The notes beneath the pieces are model-generated. The model searched no databases and was not told the DNA's origin. It saw only the letters and a program-made list of their open reading frames with translations. The position numbers were made by a program, and so were the translations under genes. 64,000 nt of DNA from Absidia repens (taxonomy: Eukaryota; Mucoromycota; Mucoromycetes; Mucorales; Cunninghamellaceae), in the NCBI GenBank assembly GCA_002105175.1, contig MCGE01000013.1, forward strand, positions 806,001 to 870,000, given 5' to 3'. Positions within the stretch are counted from its first letter, which is position 1; the number at the start of each line of letters is the position of its first letter. Of the stretch, positions 47,252-57,732 are shown piece after piece.

Positions 47252-50200
47252 ATGTCAGGAAAAAAGTCGAAAACTAAGGGTACAACGTCTTCATCAGCTG
47301 GCAGCAGTAAACAGCAACGTGGAGGCAAACCTGGCGATCCTTCCTCATCCACCAATGATGGAGCCAACGACAACAAGAAATCCATCTTCGGCGATTGGAC
47401 AGGCAAAACACCCATCACACTCTTGCACGAACATGGACAAAAACATGGGTGGGAAAAGGCGGTAATTGACATGGATCGAAAGAAACAAGGTTTTGTAGCG
47501 ACCGTACGGTTAGGCAAACGCAACAAGAAAACTGCTCAAATCCAAACTGTACTTTTGACACCTCCTGATCTCTACTTTCCAACAGCCGTGGAAGCCCGTC
47601 ATGCCGCAGCAACGTTTGCTTTACATCGTGTCAACTCTCATGTCAACATGCACCATATTTTACCTCCTCAGCATCGTGATCTATGGCGCCAATTTGAATC
47701 GCTGAAAACTAGTGCAAACCAGTGGCAGTACTCCCCTGATCCTTTCAATGCACAGCCTCCGACCCTTATTGCCAAATCAAAGCGACAAGGACCCTCCAAA
47801 GAACATGCCAATGCCGCTATTCCAATGCCTCAACAACAAACTATGGGTGCTTCATCAAGTGATCGTTCCACTAGTGCTTCTCGCTCGGCTTCGGCTGCAA
47901 TGGATCAAGATAAGGACGATAAAATGCTGAAATATTGGGCAAACCTTCCAACCGTACACATGACTTCGGAAAATCGTGCCATGATTGAATCCATTGTCAA
48001 ACGATCAGATCTAGTGTATCAACCGGTAATACGAATAGGAAAAGAAATTCACTATTCATTCAGTCGCTCATTTGAACTTTGTTTTTTGTTGCTTTTTTTT
48101 TTTGATTTAGTCCACCAAAAAATTGAACGTAGGCCAAAAAAAGGACATCATTGATGGCTTGGTGAAAATGGGATTCCGGCCTTCTCATGCCAGCGAAGCA
48201 TTAGATTACTGTGATGATACTACTTCGGCTTTAGATTGGTTATGTAAGTTACATTATTTCTTTTGAAAAAGTTGCAGCCTGCAAATCTCCAAACTGGATA
48301 CTGATGCTCCTTCACTTTTTTATATTGTAGGTTTACATGTCCCTGAAGATGGTAAGTTCAGAAAAAATGAAACCTCCCCAAAAATGATTGCATTTCAGTT
48401 TACCTAATCTATATGCTTCTTTCTTTCAGATCTTCCTGCTCACTTTTTACATAATAGTTACAATCCCAAAATGACAACAATCTCTCACACAACACAATCA
48501 CTTGGACGGGACTGGCTCCTCAAACGCATGAATTCGATTGGATATCCACCTTCTGTCTGTGAAGAAGCAATGCAACAAGTGAATGATGATGATAGTAAGG
48601 CGCTCGAACTACTACAATGGCGGTTGGTACATGCGGACTCGGACATCTCTGATATACTAGCAGCACCAGCACCAATGGCCAGCGATGAAGAATTAAAGGA
48701 TGCACGGGACGAAGAAATTATTGCGTTGGAATCCATCTACGAAACACGATTCCAGAAAGAGGTTGACCAAGACCAACGGCTCCATTATAAGATTCAATAC
48801 ATGGTGCAAGTGGATACGAAAATGCAAACAACAACAGTGATCGTCAACAAGAAGAAACAAACGAAAACACAGCTACCACCACGCCAACCTCTCATCTTAG
48901 ACATTATGATTCCAGCTCACTCAACCTACCCTCATGCTTTACCTGTATTTATGATCCACTGTGAAGGTCTGCCCTCCTATCTGAAACTCTCAATGATTCA
49001 AGGCTTGGTAGAGGAAGGCGAACGCAATATGGGGATGCCGATGATCTACATGTGTGCTGAATGGTTACAAGAACAGGCCGACCATCTGATTGCTCATCCA
49101 CCAAAACTACGAAAAATCACTGATGGTATCATGACAACACCATTGGCGTCTGGAGGAAAACGGAGAAAGAGGAACAAGCAACAGCATCGACATCAACAAA
49201 ACCAAGCTTCTCTCATCCAAGATGCAAAGCTATCGGCACAACTGAAAAATGATTTGGAGGCCATGCATAAAAGTGACGCCTATCAACCTTTTGCTGTGGT
49301 GCGAGCGAAATTGCCGGCGGATGCATTCAAGGACAAGGTGATCCAAGCTGTCAAACAACGTCAAGTGACTATTGTCTCTGGTGAAACGGGTTGTGGTAAA
49401 GAAAAAAAAAATAGGATGGTGGTTGGCAATAGCGTGGAGACTGATATTTATCGTTGTATTTTGGATATATGGATGTTTAGGGAAAACAACACAAGTACCT
49501 CAATTTATTATGGATCATGAAATTCTTCAGGACCAAGGATCTGCTTGTAGCATTATTTGTACGCAACCACGAAAAATATCTGCCATTGGTGTAGCTGGTA
49601 ATAAAAACATACTACAAAAACGAAACAGATAGAGAATGACTAAGACTCTTTTTTTCTTCTTCTCTAGAACGTGTTGCAGCTGAACGGTGTGAAACGATTG
49701 GTCAAACTGTTGGGTATGCGATACGTGGTGAAACTAAAGTATCCTCTGCGACGAGACTGCAATTTGTCACTACAGGTGTTTACTTCGAAGAATTCATAGC
49801 GATCCTACATTAAAAGGAATTAGTCATGTGATGATTGATGAAGTTCATGAACGATCAGGTAAGAAAGGGCAGTAGAGGATAAAGGGGGAAATCTTTCAAG
49901 CGTCCATAACTCAACTATTTTTGCTTTTATATGTACTTAGTGGATAGTGACTTTTTATTGATCATCTTACGCCAACTGATTCAAAAACGCAAGGATATCA
50001 AGATTGTACTAATGAGTGCCACTATTAATCAAGAGCTCTTCTCTGGTAAGTACACCGCAAAAATTAAAGCAAAAAAACAAAACTGATTACTCAACTCTCT
50101 TTTTATAGAATACTTTGGCGGCGCTCCTTCAGTTGAAATTCCTGGGTTTACCCATCCTGTGAAAGATCGGTATGAATGAAAAAATATTTATATTTATATT

Positions 50201-52418
50201 CTGTGATGAGTTTACTAACATCCACCATGATATAGATACCTTGAAGATATTCTCTCTATGACAAATTATGTATCGAAGATGCCTTACTCCAACAAGAAAG
50301 ACAAGGACGACATTGATGAATCCAACAAGCCATCAAACACTACATGGCGGCGTGGCAATTGCCCTACTTGGAAAAGGGATATGATGAACAAACGGTGCGA
50401 AATTTGGCAAGATACCGAAACCAGGACAAGATCGATTATGATTTGGTGGCACAAACGGTGAAATACATTGTGGACAACGAAACGGTGACAATTGCAGATG
50501 GGACAGAGCCAGCAGTGTTGATCTTTATGCCTGGTGCCATGGAAATCAAAAGATGTGTTGAAGCACTTCACTCGACACTGTCTTCCTCATCCTCTGGCCG
50601 ATCTTACGAAATATTACCTCTTCATGCCAATTTATCACCTCAGGAACAAACGAGGGTCTTCAAACCAGTGAAAAAGGGCGTTCGTAAAATTGTGGTGACG
50701 ACCAATGTAGCTGAAACTTCCATTACTATCGAAGGTGTTGTCTACGTGATTGATTCTGGGCGTGTCAAGGAAACTCAATATGATGCAGGAAGCAACATGA
50801 TGCATTTGGTGGAAACTTGGGCGTCTCGAGCGTCATGCAAACAACGGCGTGGGCGTGCTGGGCGTACTCGCCGGGACAATGTTTCAAACTGTTTACCAGG
50901 GACACGGAAGAAAGAAAAATGCGACCTCAACAAATTCCTGAATTGCTTCGGACACCCTTGGAACAACTCTGCCTTCAGGTCAAATCCATGGCCGATAACG
51001 GTGGTGATCAAGCCTTGGATGTCAAGACCTTTTTACGTAGTGCCATTGATCCTCCCTCTGTTGCTGCATTGAATACTGCTCTTGCTACATTACGTGCGGT
51101 GGATGCCATTGATGATTCCGATCGTGGTGATTTGACGCCTTTAGGGAAACATATGGTAAAAAAAGAAAAAGAAGAAAAGAAGACCATATATGGGATTGCC
51201 TTATTGTTTGTATTTATCCTTTTCCTTTTTTTTTGAAAATAGGCAAACATTCCTGCAGATCTCAGGATCAGCAAAATGCTTTTGTTTGGATCTATCTTTA
51301 AATGTCTCGATCCCATTTTAACAATTGCTGCCACGATGTCCTTGAAAAGTCCATTCACATCACCGATGGAAAAACGCGAAGAAGCTAGACAGTAAGTTAA
51401 CCAATCCTCTCCCCCCGCTCTCATTTCACTTTTGTCATTCCCCGTTCCTCTTACTGATCTTTTTGTTTTTTTGTAAAAAAAACTAGGGCAAGAGAAAGAT
51501 TTATGTATGGAAAGAGTGACTGGCTCACGGATATGCGTGCATACGATGAATGGCACATGACAATCAAGACCAAGGGAATGCGGGAAGCACGGCTCTTTTG
51601 CGAAGAAAACTTTTTATCTTTCCCGACGATGACCGAAATTCAATCTCTACGACGACAATACGCCGACAGTTTGAAAGATATTGGCTTTTATGATCCCGGA
51701 CGACAAGAGACGGATTTCTACAACACCAATGCGGATAACACAAATCTTTTGAAAGCGATTCTTTTTGGTGGCCTGAATCCCAACTTGGCACGCATTCAGT
51801 TACCCGATACCAAATACGACAAGGTGCTTAGTGGAACGATCGAACGGGAAAAGGAAGCAAGGGAAATCAAATTTTATACCAAACAAGATGGTAAGTGGAT
51901 GTGTGATGGGAGGGGGGGATGACTAAATCAGTGATAGCGATCGCTCATGGTTTGTTTGTTTTCTTCCATTTATCATAGGACGTGTCTTTTTACATCCCGC
52001 ATCCATTCTATTCAATAGCAACCAATATAGTGCTTCATTTTTGACCTATTTCTCAAGGATGACGACCAGCAAGACCTTTCTCCGCGATGGTACCGAAGTT
52101 CCTTCGTATGGAGTATTGTTTTTCGGTGGAAAGGTGGACGTGGACCATTTCGGCAGAGGATTAAAAGTAGGGGATGATGGATGGTTGAAATTCCGGGCAT
52201 GGGCACGTATTGGGTATTGGTCAATCAGTTGAAACGACTCTTATCTGCGGAACTGGATAGCAAGATTCAAGATCCTAATCAAGATGGTAAGTGGCCAAAA
52301 GAAAGAAGAAAAACAGGATTTGCTAAATTTACAAAACTCTCTTATTCCGTTATTTGTAGTATCCTCAAGTGGTGTTGTCAATGCCATGGTGTCTTTGATA
52401 TCGAACGATGGAATCTAG
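47252..52418 (+). CDS. DHX57-like DExH RNA helicase with four apparent one-base frameshifts
   Basis: The N-terminus is [15 protein letters not shown], then a basic leader. A UBA-like motif is ..[20 protein letters not shown]; an RWD domain is [20 protein letters not shown] to [11 protein letters not shown]. The helicase core has GETGCGK plus TTQVPQF (I), [10 protein letters not shown] (Ia), MIDEVHERS (II), [12 protein letters not shown] (III), [15 protein letters not shown] (V) and QRRGRAGR (VI). The C-terminus has the HA2/OB region and ends VSLISNDGI (52418). UBA-RWD-DExH order points to DHX57. Four places need a one-base insertion to stay in frame: about 49778 ([12 protein letters not shown]), 50327 ([12 protein letters not shown]), 50871 (GRTR-PGQCFK) and 52213 (WARIG-VLVNQ). 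Either sequence errors or a decaying gene explain these. Confidence 0.83.
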
Positions 52419-52735
52419 TTATAGTTTAGTTTTTGTGCTAGTCTCCTTCCTTCCGTTTCCCCTCCTCTTTTTTTTTTTTTTTTTGGCCCCCCCCTCCGTC
52501 CCTTTCACCCCTTTTACTAGACTTCCCCTTTTTTTAGATTCATATACGCATAGATTATTTGTTTAGAATAAAATGATTTTTGTTATTTTTTATTGTCATT
52601 ATTATCATGTTATTATTATTGATGCTATTTGTCTTATGATACTCAATGTGAAAGCGACGATTGAGGGAAAACTAGGATATGTGAGGGTATAGAGAATGAG
52701 TCGGAAGAAATTATGTCAAAAAAAAAAAAAATTAT
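52419..52735. other. Convergent intergenic region
   Basis: About 320 bp between the helicase (+) and the small acidic protein (-). It has T and C runs (52469-52495) and A run (52719-52731), with no gene seen. Confidence 0.5.
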
Positions 52736-53121
52736 TCAGTCAGTGGGTTCGGTTTCATCATGATCACCATAATCGTCATCTTCTTCAGTGTCATCATTGT
52801 CATCAACCACACGTTTCTCAGATTGCCGTTCATCATCACCGCTACTACCATTTTCGACATTAGCCACCATCATCATGCGTGATTCCTCTCGCCATTGTGA
52901 TTTCATGACGAGTAATTCATACATATCATGGTAAGACAACTTGGCTACTTGGAGTGCTGTTCGATCTATTATTATTATTATTTGATTAGAAATAAAAGAC
53001 ATGAATGGTCTGCGTTGATAGTTTTTATGGATCGAATTATTATCATACCATATACTTCACTTCCAAAAGTATCAACCCATTCAATATTGCCCGAAAAATG
53101 TACTTGTTTCTTGAAGGTCAT
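52736..53121 (-). CDS. Small acidic protein of unknown family
   Basis: Two exons join in frame: MTFKKQVHFSGNIEWVDTFG plus SEVY (ATG at 53121) and DRTALQVAKLSYHDMYELLV to an acidic end HDETEPTD. The length is about 103 residues. The middle is predicted helical; the last third has about half Asp/Glu. KKQVHF near the N-terminus fits the RVxF-type docking motif of protein phosphatase 1 (K-x-V-x-F), which is common by chance. No family is recognised. It is divergent from ECL1 with 718 bp between starts. Confidence 0.6.
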
Positions 53122-53839
53122 GTCAAAAAGAGAAAGAGCGAAAAAGAGAAAAAGGATGTGTGGTTTTGTGGGGGTATTATATATAAATATATTTTTATAT
53201 CATGCATAATTCAAATGATGCATCTAAATACATGTAAAAATAGAGGGGGAAGGGGGGGGTTGTTGCAAGGAGAGACTTCCATCTATGGAAATTCAGGGGA
53301 CCGCGTGAGCATATTGCACAAAAAAAAACAATAATTGAAGTCCGGTTGTTCTGAGTTTTGATTACGCACAGTGTGAGTAATATTTTTACATCATTGCATC
53401 ATTAAAAGCACATCTGGAAAAAGAAAAAAAAAAAGAGGTGTTGTACTATATTATTGTAAGTGACAACTAAAAATCGTAGTGATAGTGTGAGATATGAGAC
53501 CATGATTTCAGTTGGATTTATAATGGGCAGACAAATACAAGCTCGGGAAGAATTTTTGTCTTTTTTATGATCTGTCATCCATAAGGTTACTTTTTCTTCT
53601 ATAGCGTTCTTCGGCTTTCTGAAGCTAAAAAGTAACTCACCATCTCCAATACAGGCAGGCACTTTTTTTTTCGATCGATGGTAATGTTGTACTCAGTGAA
53701 TTTTTTAATCCCCGGGTGGCGATTAAAAAAATATTTTCCATCTCTTTTTCTTTTTTTAATTCTCGTGTTTCACTCTTTCTGTCTTTTTTCTTCTTTCTTT
53801 CCTTTATACCTTTTTTCCCCTTCATCTCCTCACAACTTC
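53122..53839. other. Shared upstream region of the acidic protein and ECL1
   Basis: AT-rich DNA with a G run (about 53250-53260), a hairpin (53586-53636) and a strong pyrimidine-rich leader before the ECL1 ATG. No RNA gene or ORF with coding character was seen. Confidence 0.5.
53586..53636. promoter_or_regulatory. 51-bp inverted repeat
   Basis: Perfect 10-nt arms GTTACTTTTT (53586-53595) and AAAAAGTAAC (53627-53636) continue with CTTC/GAAG after a two-base bulge. The spacer contains GGCTTTC. A related GTTACTTTTT...GAAGCTAAAAA segment lies at 57492 before TIM13. Confidence 0.5.
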
Positions 53840-54345
53840 ATGGATTTATCTTGGTGCATCATTTGTGATAATCGTATTGACGATATGGTGGTAAGTTGTT
53901 GATCTTTGATCCATTATTTTAGATCTGATACAAATAGATCCTAGATCTGATCACTCATTTATAACCTTCTTTTTTTTTGTAGACTGAGTCGTCTTTATAC
54001 TGTTCAGCTTCCTGTCAAACCCGGGATCAATCATACAGCAGTGTAACAGGGTGCCACGATCAAAGCAACAGCAACAATAGCAACAATGCCCTTTCTCAGT
54101 CTTTAGGATCTTTGAAGAACCTTGTACGTCTCAATAAGATTGGTAGTGGTCTCCCTACTCCCTCTCCCTCTTCTTCCTCGCGAACAAAACGACTCAACGG
54201 TGCTTCCACTTCTTACCCTTGGGAACTCTTGTATACGCGCCCTCGAAACAAGCGTCATGTTGTTGTCAAACGATGTCAGCCTATGGTCTCAAGTTCATAC
54301 ACAACTGCCACCGCCATGTTCACTGCAAACCCCTCTATGGTTTAG
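53840..54345 (+). CDS. ECL1-family zinc-binding protein
   Basis: Two exons, 53840-53890 and about 53983-54345. The start is MDLSWCIICDNRIDDMV; the second Cys pair is TESSLYCSASCQTRDQ, giving a CxxC...CxxxC pattern as in fission yeast Ecl1-3, fungal extenders of chronological lifespan. The rest is Ser/Asn-rich to PWELLYTRPRNKRHVVVK and ends NPSMV. Length about 138 residues. In the family, the cysteines bind zinc and the gene is starvation-induced; role here is by family. Confidence 0.72.
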
Positions 54346-54702
54346 TTCTTAGTTTAGATCTCATTGGCAAATGAAAAAATGCGGAAGGATTGTAAATATT
54401 CACTTATACACGCCCACTTCCGTCTTCCCCTCACACATTCATTCATTATTTCATTCATTACATTATTCAATCATTCATTTATCTATTATATCATTCATCA
54501 TCCAAAAAAAAAAAATCAATATTTGCATACCCTTTTTTCCCAGCCAATGGAAAAACATCATCAATTTCAATCATTTACTCATTCATTTCACTTCCCCCCC
54601 CCCTCCTCCCTCTTTCCTCTCTTTCAATAAAAAAATTCCTTTCTTTTTTTTGTGTGTATGTAGTACATTTATTCTGGCAATTTTGGTGGCCCATTTTTGT
54701 AG
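54346..54702. other. Intergenic and CNOT11 upstream region
   Basis: T-rich DNA with a degenerate CATT array (about 54428-54505). The CNOT11 first exon is expected here or just after but not identified. Confidence 0.45.
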
Positions 54703-56480
54703 CCTGTGCCTGAAACAGCGGCTGTCGACCATGCTAGATCGGGAATTCAAATTTGGTCGGTATAATCTTTTTTTTTTTTTTTGGCGCTTCGCTTTTGCAG
54801 ACTTTTACTCACCTGTTTCTTTTAACAATTCTCATGTTGGTGGGAAAAGATGCAGAGAGTTTTGGCACTGTGTTTCGACTTTATAAAGAAAAAAATCTAT
54901 CCACCTCGTTATTTACTTCTGCATGCAACGTTTTCCTTGTTTTTGATCAAACCTCGGTAAGGTCACTCTCTATCTCATCCACATGCTTGAAGTCTCACAA
55001 ATGATACCTTTTTTTTTATTATTTTATTTTAGGTAGTGACCGAGCGACTGGTGATTCTTTATATTCTCTATGCCTACTATGCTGATGTTCCCCTGGAACA
55101 AAACCCGTTTCTCACTTTTTTCTTGGAATTTGTCGATCAACAAAACGTGACTCTTTTGCGTGGCGATTGGATTGAACAACATTTTGTTTGTGCCATCTTG
55201 GAAGGTTGCATGGACAAGGTAAAAAGAACATTATTAGGCATATTCTACTGAAAATTGATAGTCCTCAACCTCTTTGTTTTCATTGCGGTAGGTTGAATCA
55301 TTGACACCATTAGACGTCTTCCAACAACCTGATGTCTATATCCCTCTGCTCCACCAATCTCCACCTGCCTTAGAAAAATTGAAATATAATGTGGGCTGTT
55401 TGATTGATCATCCGTAAGTAGCCTACCCCGCCATGATGTGATTTTATTAGAAGCTGTACAATTGACATAGAGTATGATATATCTTTTGTAGGGATCTCGA
55501 TGAAACTCCCGTGAAAACCGCCACCGAAAATGACGATGATGATAATGATGATGATAATCTTTCAAATGCAAACCAAGAACGACGTGTCTCACATTATTTG
55601 ATACTGGTAGTTGAAAAATAAAAATGATTATTCTCTATTACATACTTACTCTTCACTCTTTAGATTCAAAACCAGGCAACCAAATTGGACCAAAAGGTCA
55701 TTAAGTTTTTATCAGGTTTATTGCTTCAGGCAACAAAAAGGACATTGACAATACCAGAAAACGAGGTAAGGAAGAAAAAAAAAAAAGAATATACAAGGTA
55801 TAGCATTATTAGGGAATGAATTGACAAATGGTTTTCATTATAAATATATAGGTCCTTATTCATGCCATGAAACTGCATCCTTATGTTGCGGGTCTCTTAC
55901 CTTTGGCACCGAAAGAACTTCCCACGTTGATCGAGCTCAATCACTTTTTAGCAGTGGATCTCGTACCCATCTTACTGAACGGATCAGTAACTAACGCGTA
56001 AGCATGGAAGATAGTCGATGTGTAAACAATTTGACACTTCATTTTTTTTTTATTATTATTTTTTTTCGAAACAGGTATCTTTATTTTTTATCGCAACCAA
56101 AAATCACGTGTAACTCCATGGAAGTCATCCATCATGTACTGACAACCCACCACCAAGCATTACCAGATGACTTCCTTCACACCTATATATCCAATGCCAT
56201 TCGAACGTGTGAATTATTAGAGGGATCATGGCAAGAAAGACATGTCCGTATGGTAAGTTCTCTCGAAATTCAAAAAACTACATATACATAAATGGAAGTG
56301 GGGGTTTGTAACAAATGGAATTTTTATATCTAGGTTGCCAAATTTTTACAATCGTTGTTAGATAGCCAAATCCTACCCATTGCCGATTATATGATCGAAA
56401 TCAAAACCTTTTGTCTAAGCTACCTCAAAATCCGTGGTGTGGCGTCCTTATTCCGTACTGTATCTCTTGAAGTTGTATAG
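54703..56480 (+). CDS. CNOT11: CCR4-NOT subunit CNOT11 (start not resolved)
   Basis: Seven or more exons encode the CNOT11 (C2orf29) fold. The first clearly joined part reads ARSGIQIWS-TFTHLFLLTILMLVGKD, then DAESFGTVFRLYKEKNLSTS and VVTERLVILYILYAYYADV, PLEQNPFLTFFLEFV, and the conserved C-terminal domain SMEVIHHVLTT, LPDDFLHTYISNAIRTCELL, RMVAKFLQSLLDSQIL, IEIKTFCLSYLKIRGVASLF. This matches human CNOT11 block by block. With CNOT10 it forms an accessory module of the CCR4-NOT deadenylase. Baker's yeast lacks it; its presence supports an early-diverging fungus. The start codon is not found; 54703 is an acceptor, so the true start is upstream. Confidence 0.88.
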
Positions 56481-56621
56481 TTTAGCTTCATCCACTCCCC
56501 CCCCCTGCCCTCCTTCCATATAGTTTTATTTTTTTAGTATTTTGATACCCTGTCTCCCCAATCTCCTCATCATTTATTTATACATAGTCATTGCCCCCCG
56601 CTGTTTTTGGAAAATATGTCA

Positions 56622-56629
56622 AATCAATA

Positions 56630-56661
<32 letters not shown>
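56622..56661. repeat. ATCA tetranucleotide microsatellite
   Basis: About nine ATCA units lie between the CNOT11 and TIM13 3' ends. Confidence 0.85.
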
Positions 56662-56663
<2 letters not shown>

Positions 56664-56908
56664 AATCAGTCTTATTACAGTCTATAAAACAATAGTGTGT
56701 ATGTGTATTTTTTTATTTGTAGATTGGTGAATAAAAATAATAAAAATCGATAATATAAACAAAAAGAGGTGTACTAGTGTCTACGTGTTTTGGGGAAGAG
56801 AGAGGTGTGTAGGAGTGTGTGTAAGTGTATGTATGTATGTTGGTAGGTAGGTAGGTCGGCAAATGTGTGTGTGTAGGTGTGTGTATACGTGTGTGGTGAA
56901 AGATTTTT

Positions 56909-57381
56909 CTACATCATTTGTTGGTTTTGGGATTCACGTTGGATTCTGTTGACATAAGAACGAGAGATAACGTTCCAGGCTTCCATGTAACGATCCATAC
57001 ACTTGGAGAGACATTGTTGTTCACCGCTTTCAAGGCGAGGACCAGGCTTGGGCACGCACTTCAAGTAGCACTTTTCATTGATTTTCTATAGAATACAGCC
57101 CAAATATCATGAAGAATTTTAGCTACCCTATCCATATAGTCATCCACTCTCTCTTAGGGAACTTACGTTGATCAATTCTTGAGCATTGGCCATGGCAAGT
57201 TCGCCACGCACTTGTTCCATCACTTCTTGTTTCTTGTTGCTCTAAGTCACCCAAAAAAAAAAAAAAAAAAAAAAAGAGAGAGAAAAAAAAATCAGTTGGT
57301 TTGGCTGTATCGCTCCAAAGAGGGGGGGGGGTCCTATCTTACCAATTCGGGGCCACCAAAGCTAGAGGAGTAGTCGCTCAT
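56909..57381 (-). CDS. TIM13: Mitochondrial import chaperone Tim13
   Basis: Three exons give about 90 residues: [13 protein letters not shown] (ATG at 57381), then [20 protein letters not shown] and QELIN, then [35 protein letters not shown] ending QNQQMM. The twin CX3C motifs (CYLKC and CLSKC) spaced by 15 residues and the N-terminal helix fit Tim13, the partner of Tim8 that carries inner-membrane proteins through the intermembrane space. It is another MIA40 substrate, 10 kb from MIA40. Stop at 56909. Confidence 0.93.
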
Positions 57382-57439
57382 GTTGTATAATATAAAAAAT
57401 AATAAAAAGTAAGAAAAGAAAAAAAAACAAGTTTTTAGT

Positions 57440-57479
57440 GCGAGACTTTTTTGAACTCTACTTTCACTTTCAGTCTCGC
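57440..57479. promoter_or_regulatory. Inverted repeat upstream of TIM13
   Basis: Arms GCGAGAC (57440-57446) and GTCTCGC (57473-57479) flank a pyrimidine-rich spacer, about 60 bp before the TIM13 start. Twelve bases further begins GTTACTTTTT (57492). Confidence 0.4.
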
Positions 57480-57732
57480 CCCGGCCACTATGTTACTTTT
57501 TGAAAGCCAGCGAAGCTAAAAACAAGCCACTCTATGGGTTCAGCGGCAAGCCACTTTTTTGGGAGAGGGGGAGAAATTGACAGATTTATGCCGACGTCCC
57601 ACACACAACAAACACGCACACCCATGGATATAAAGTATAACACATTATTTATAAAAAAAAAAATATATAATTTTATTGATTGTCAATATATGATATACAT
57701 ATAAATATACTAAACTAAGCCAAGCTAAACTA

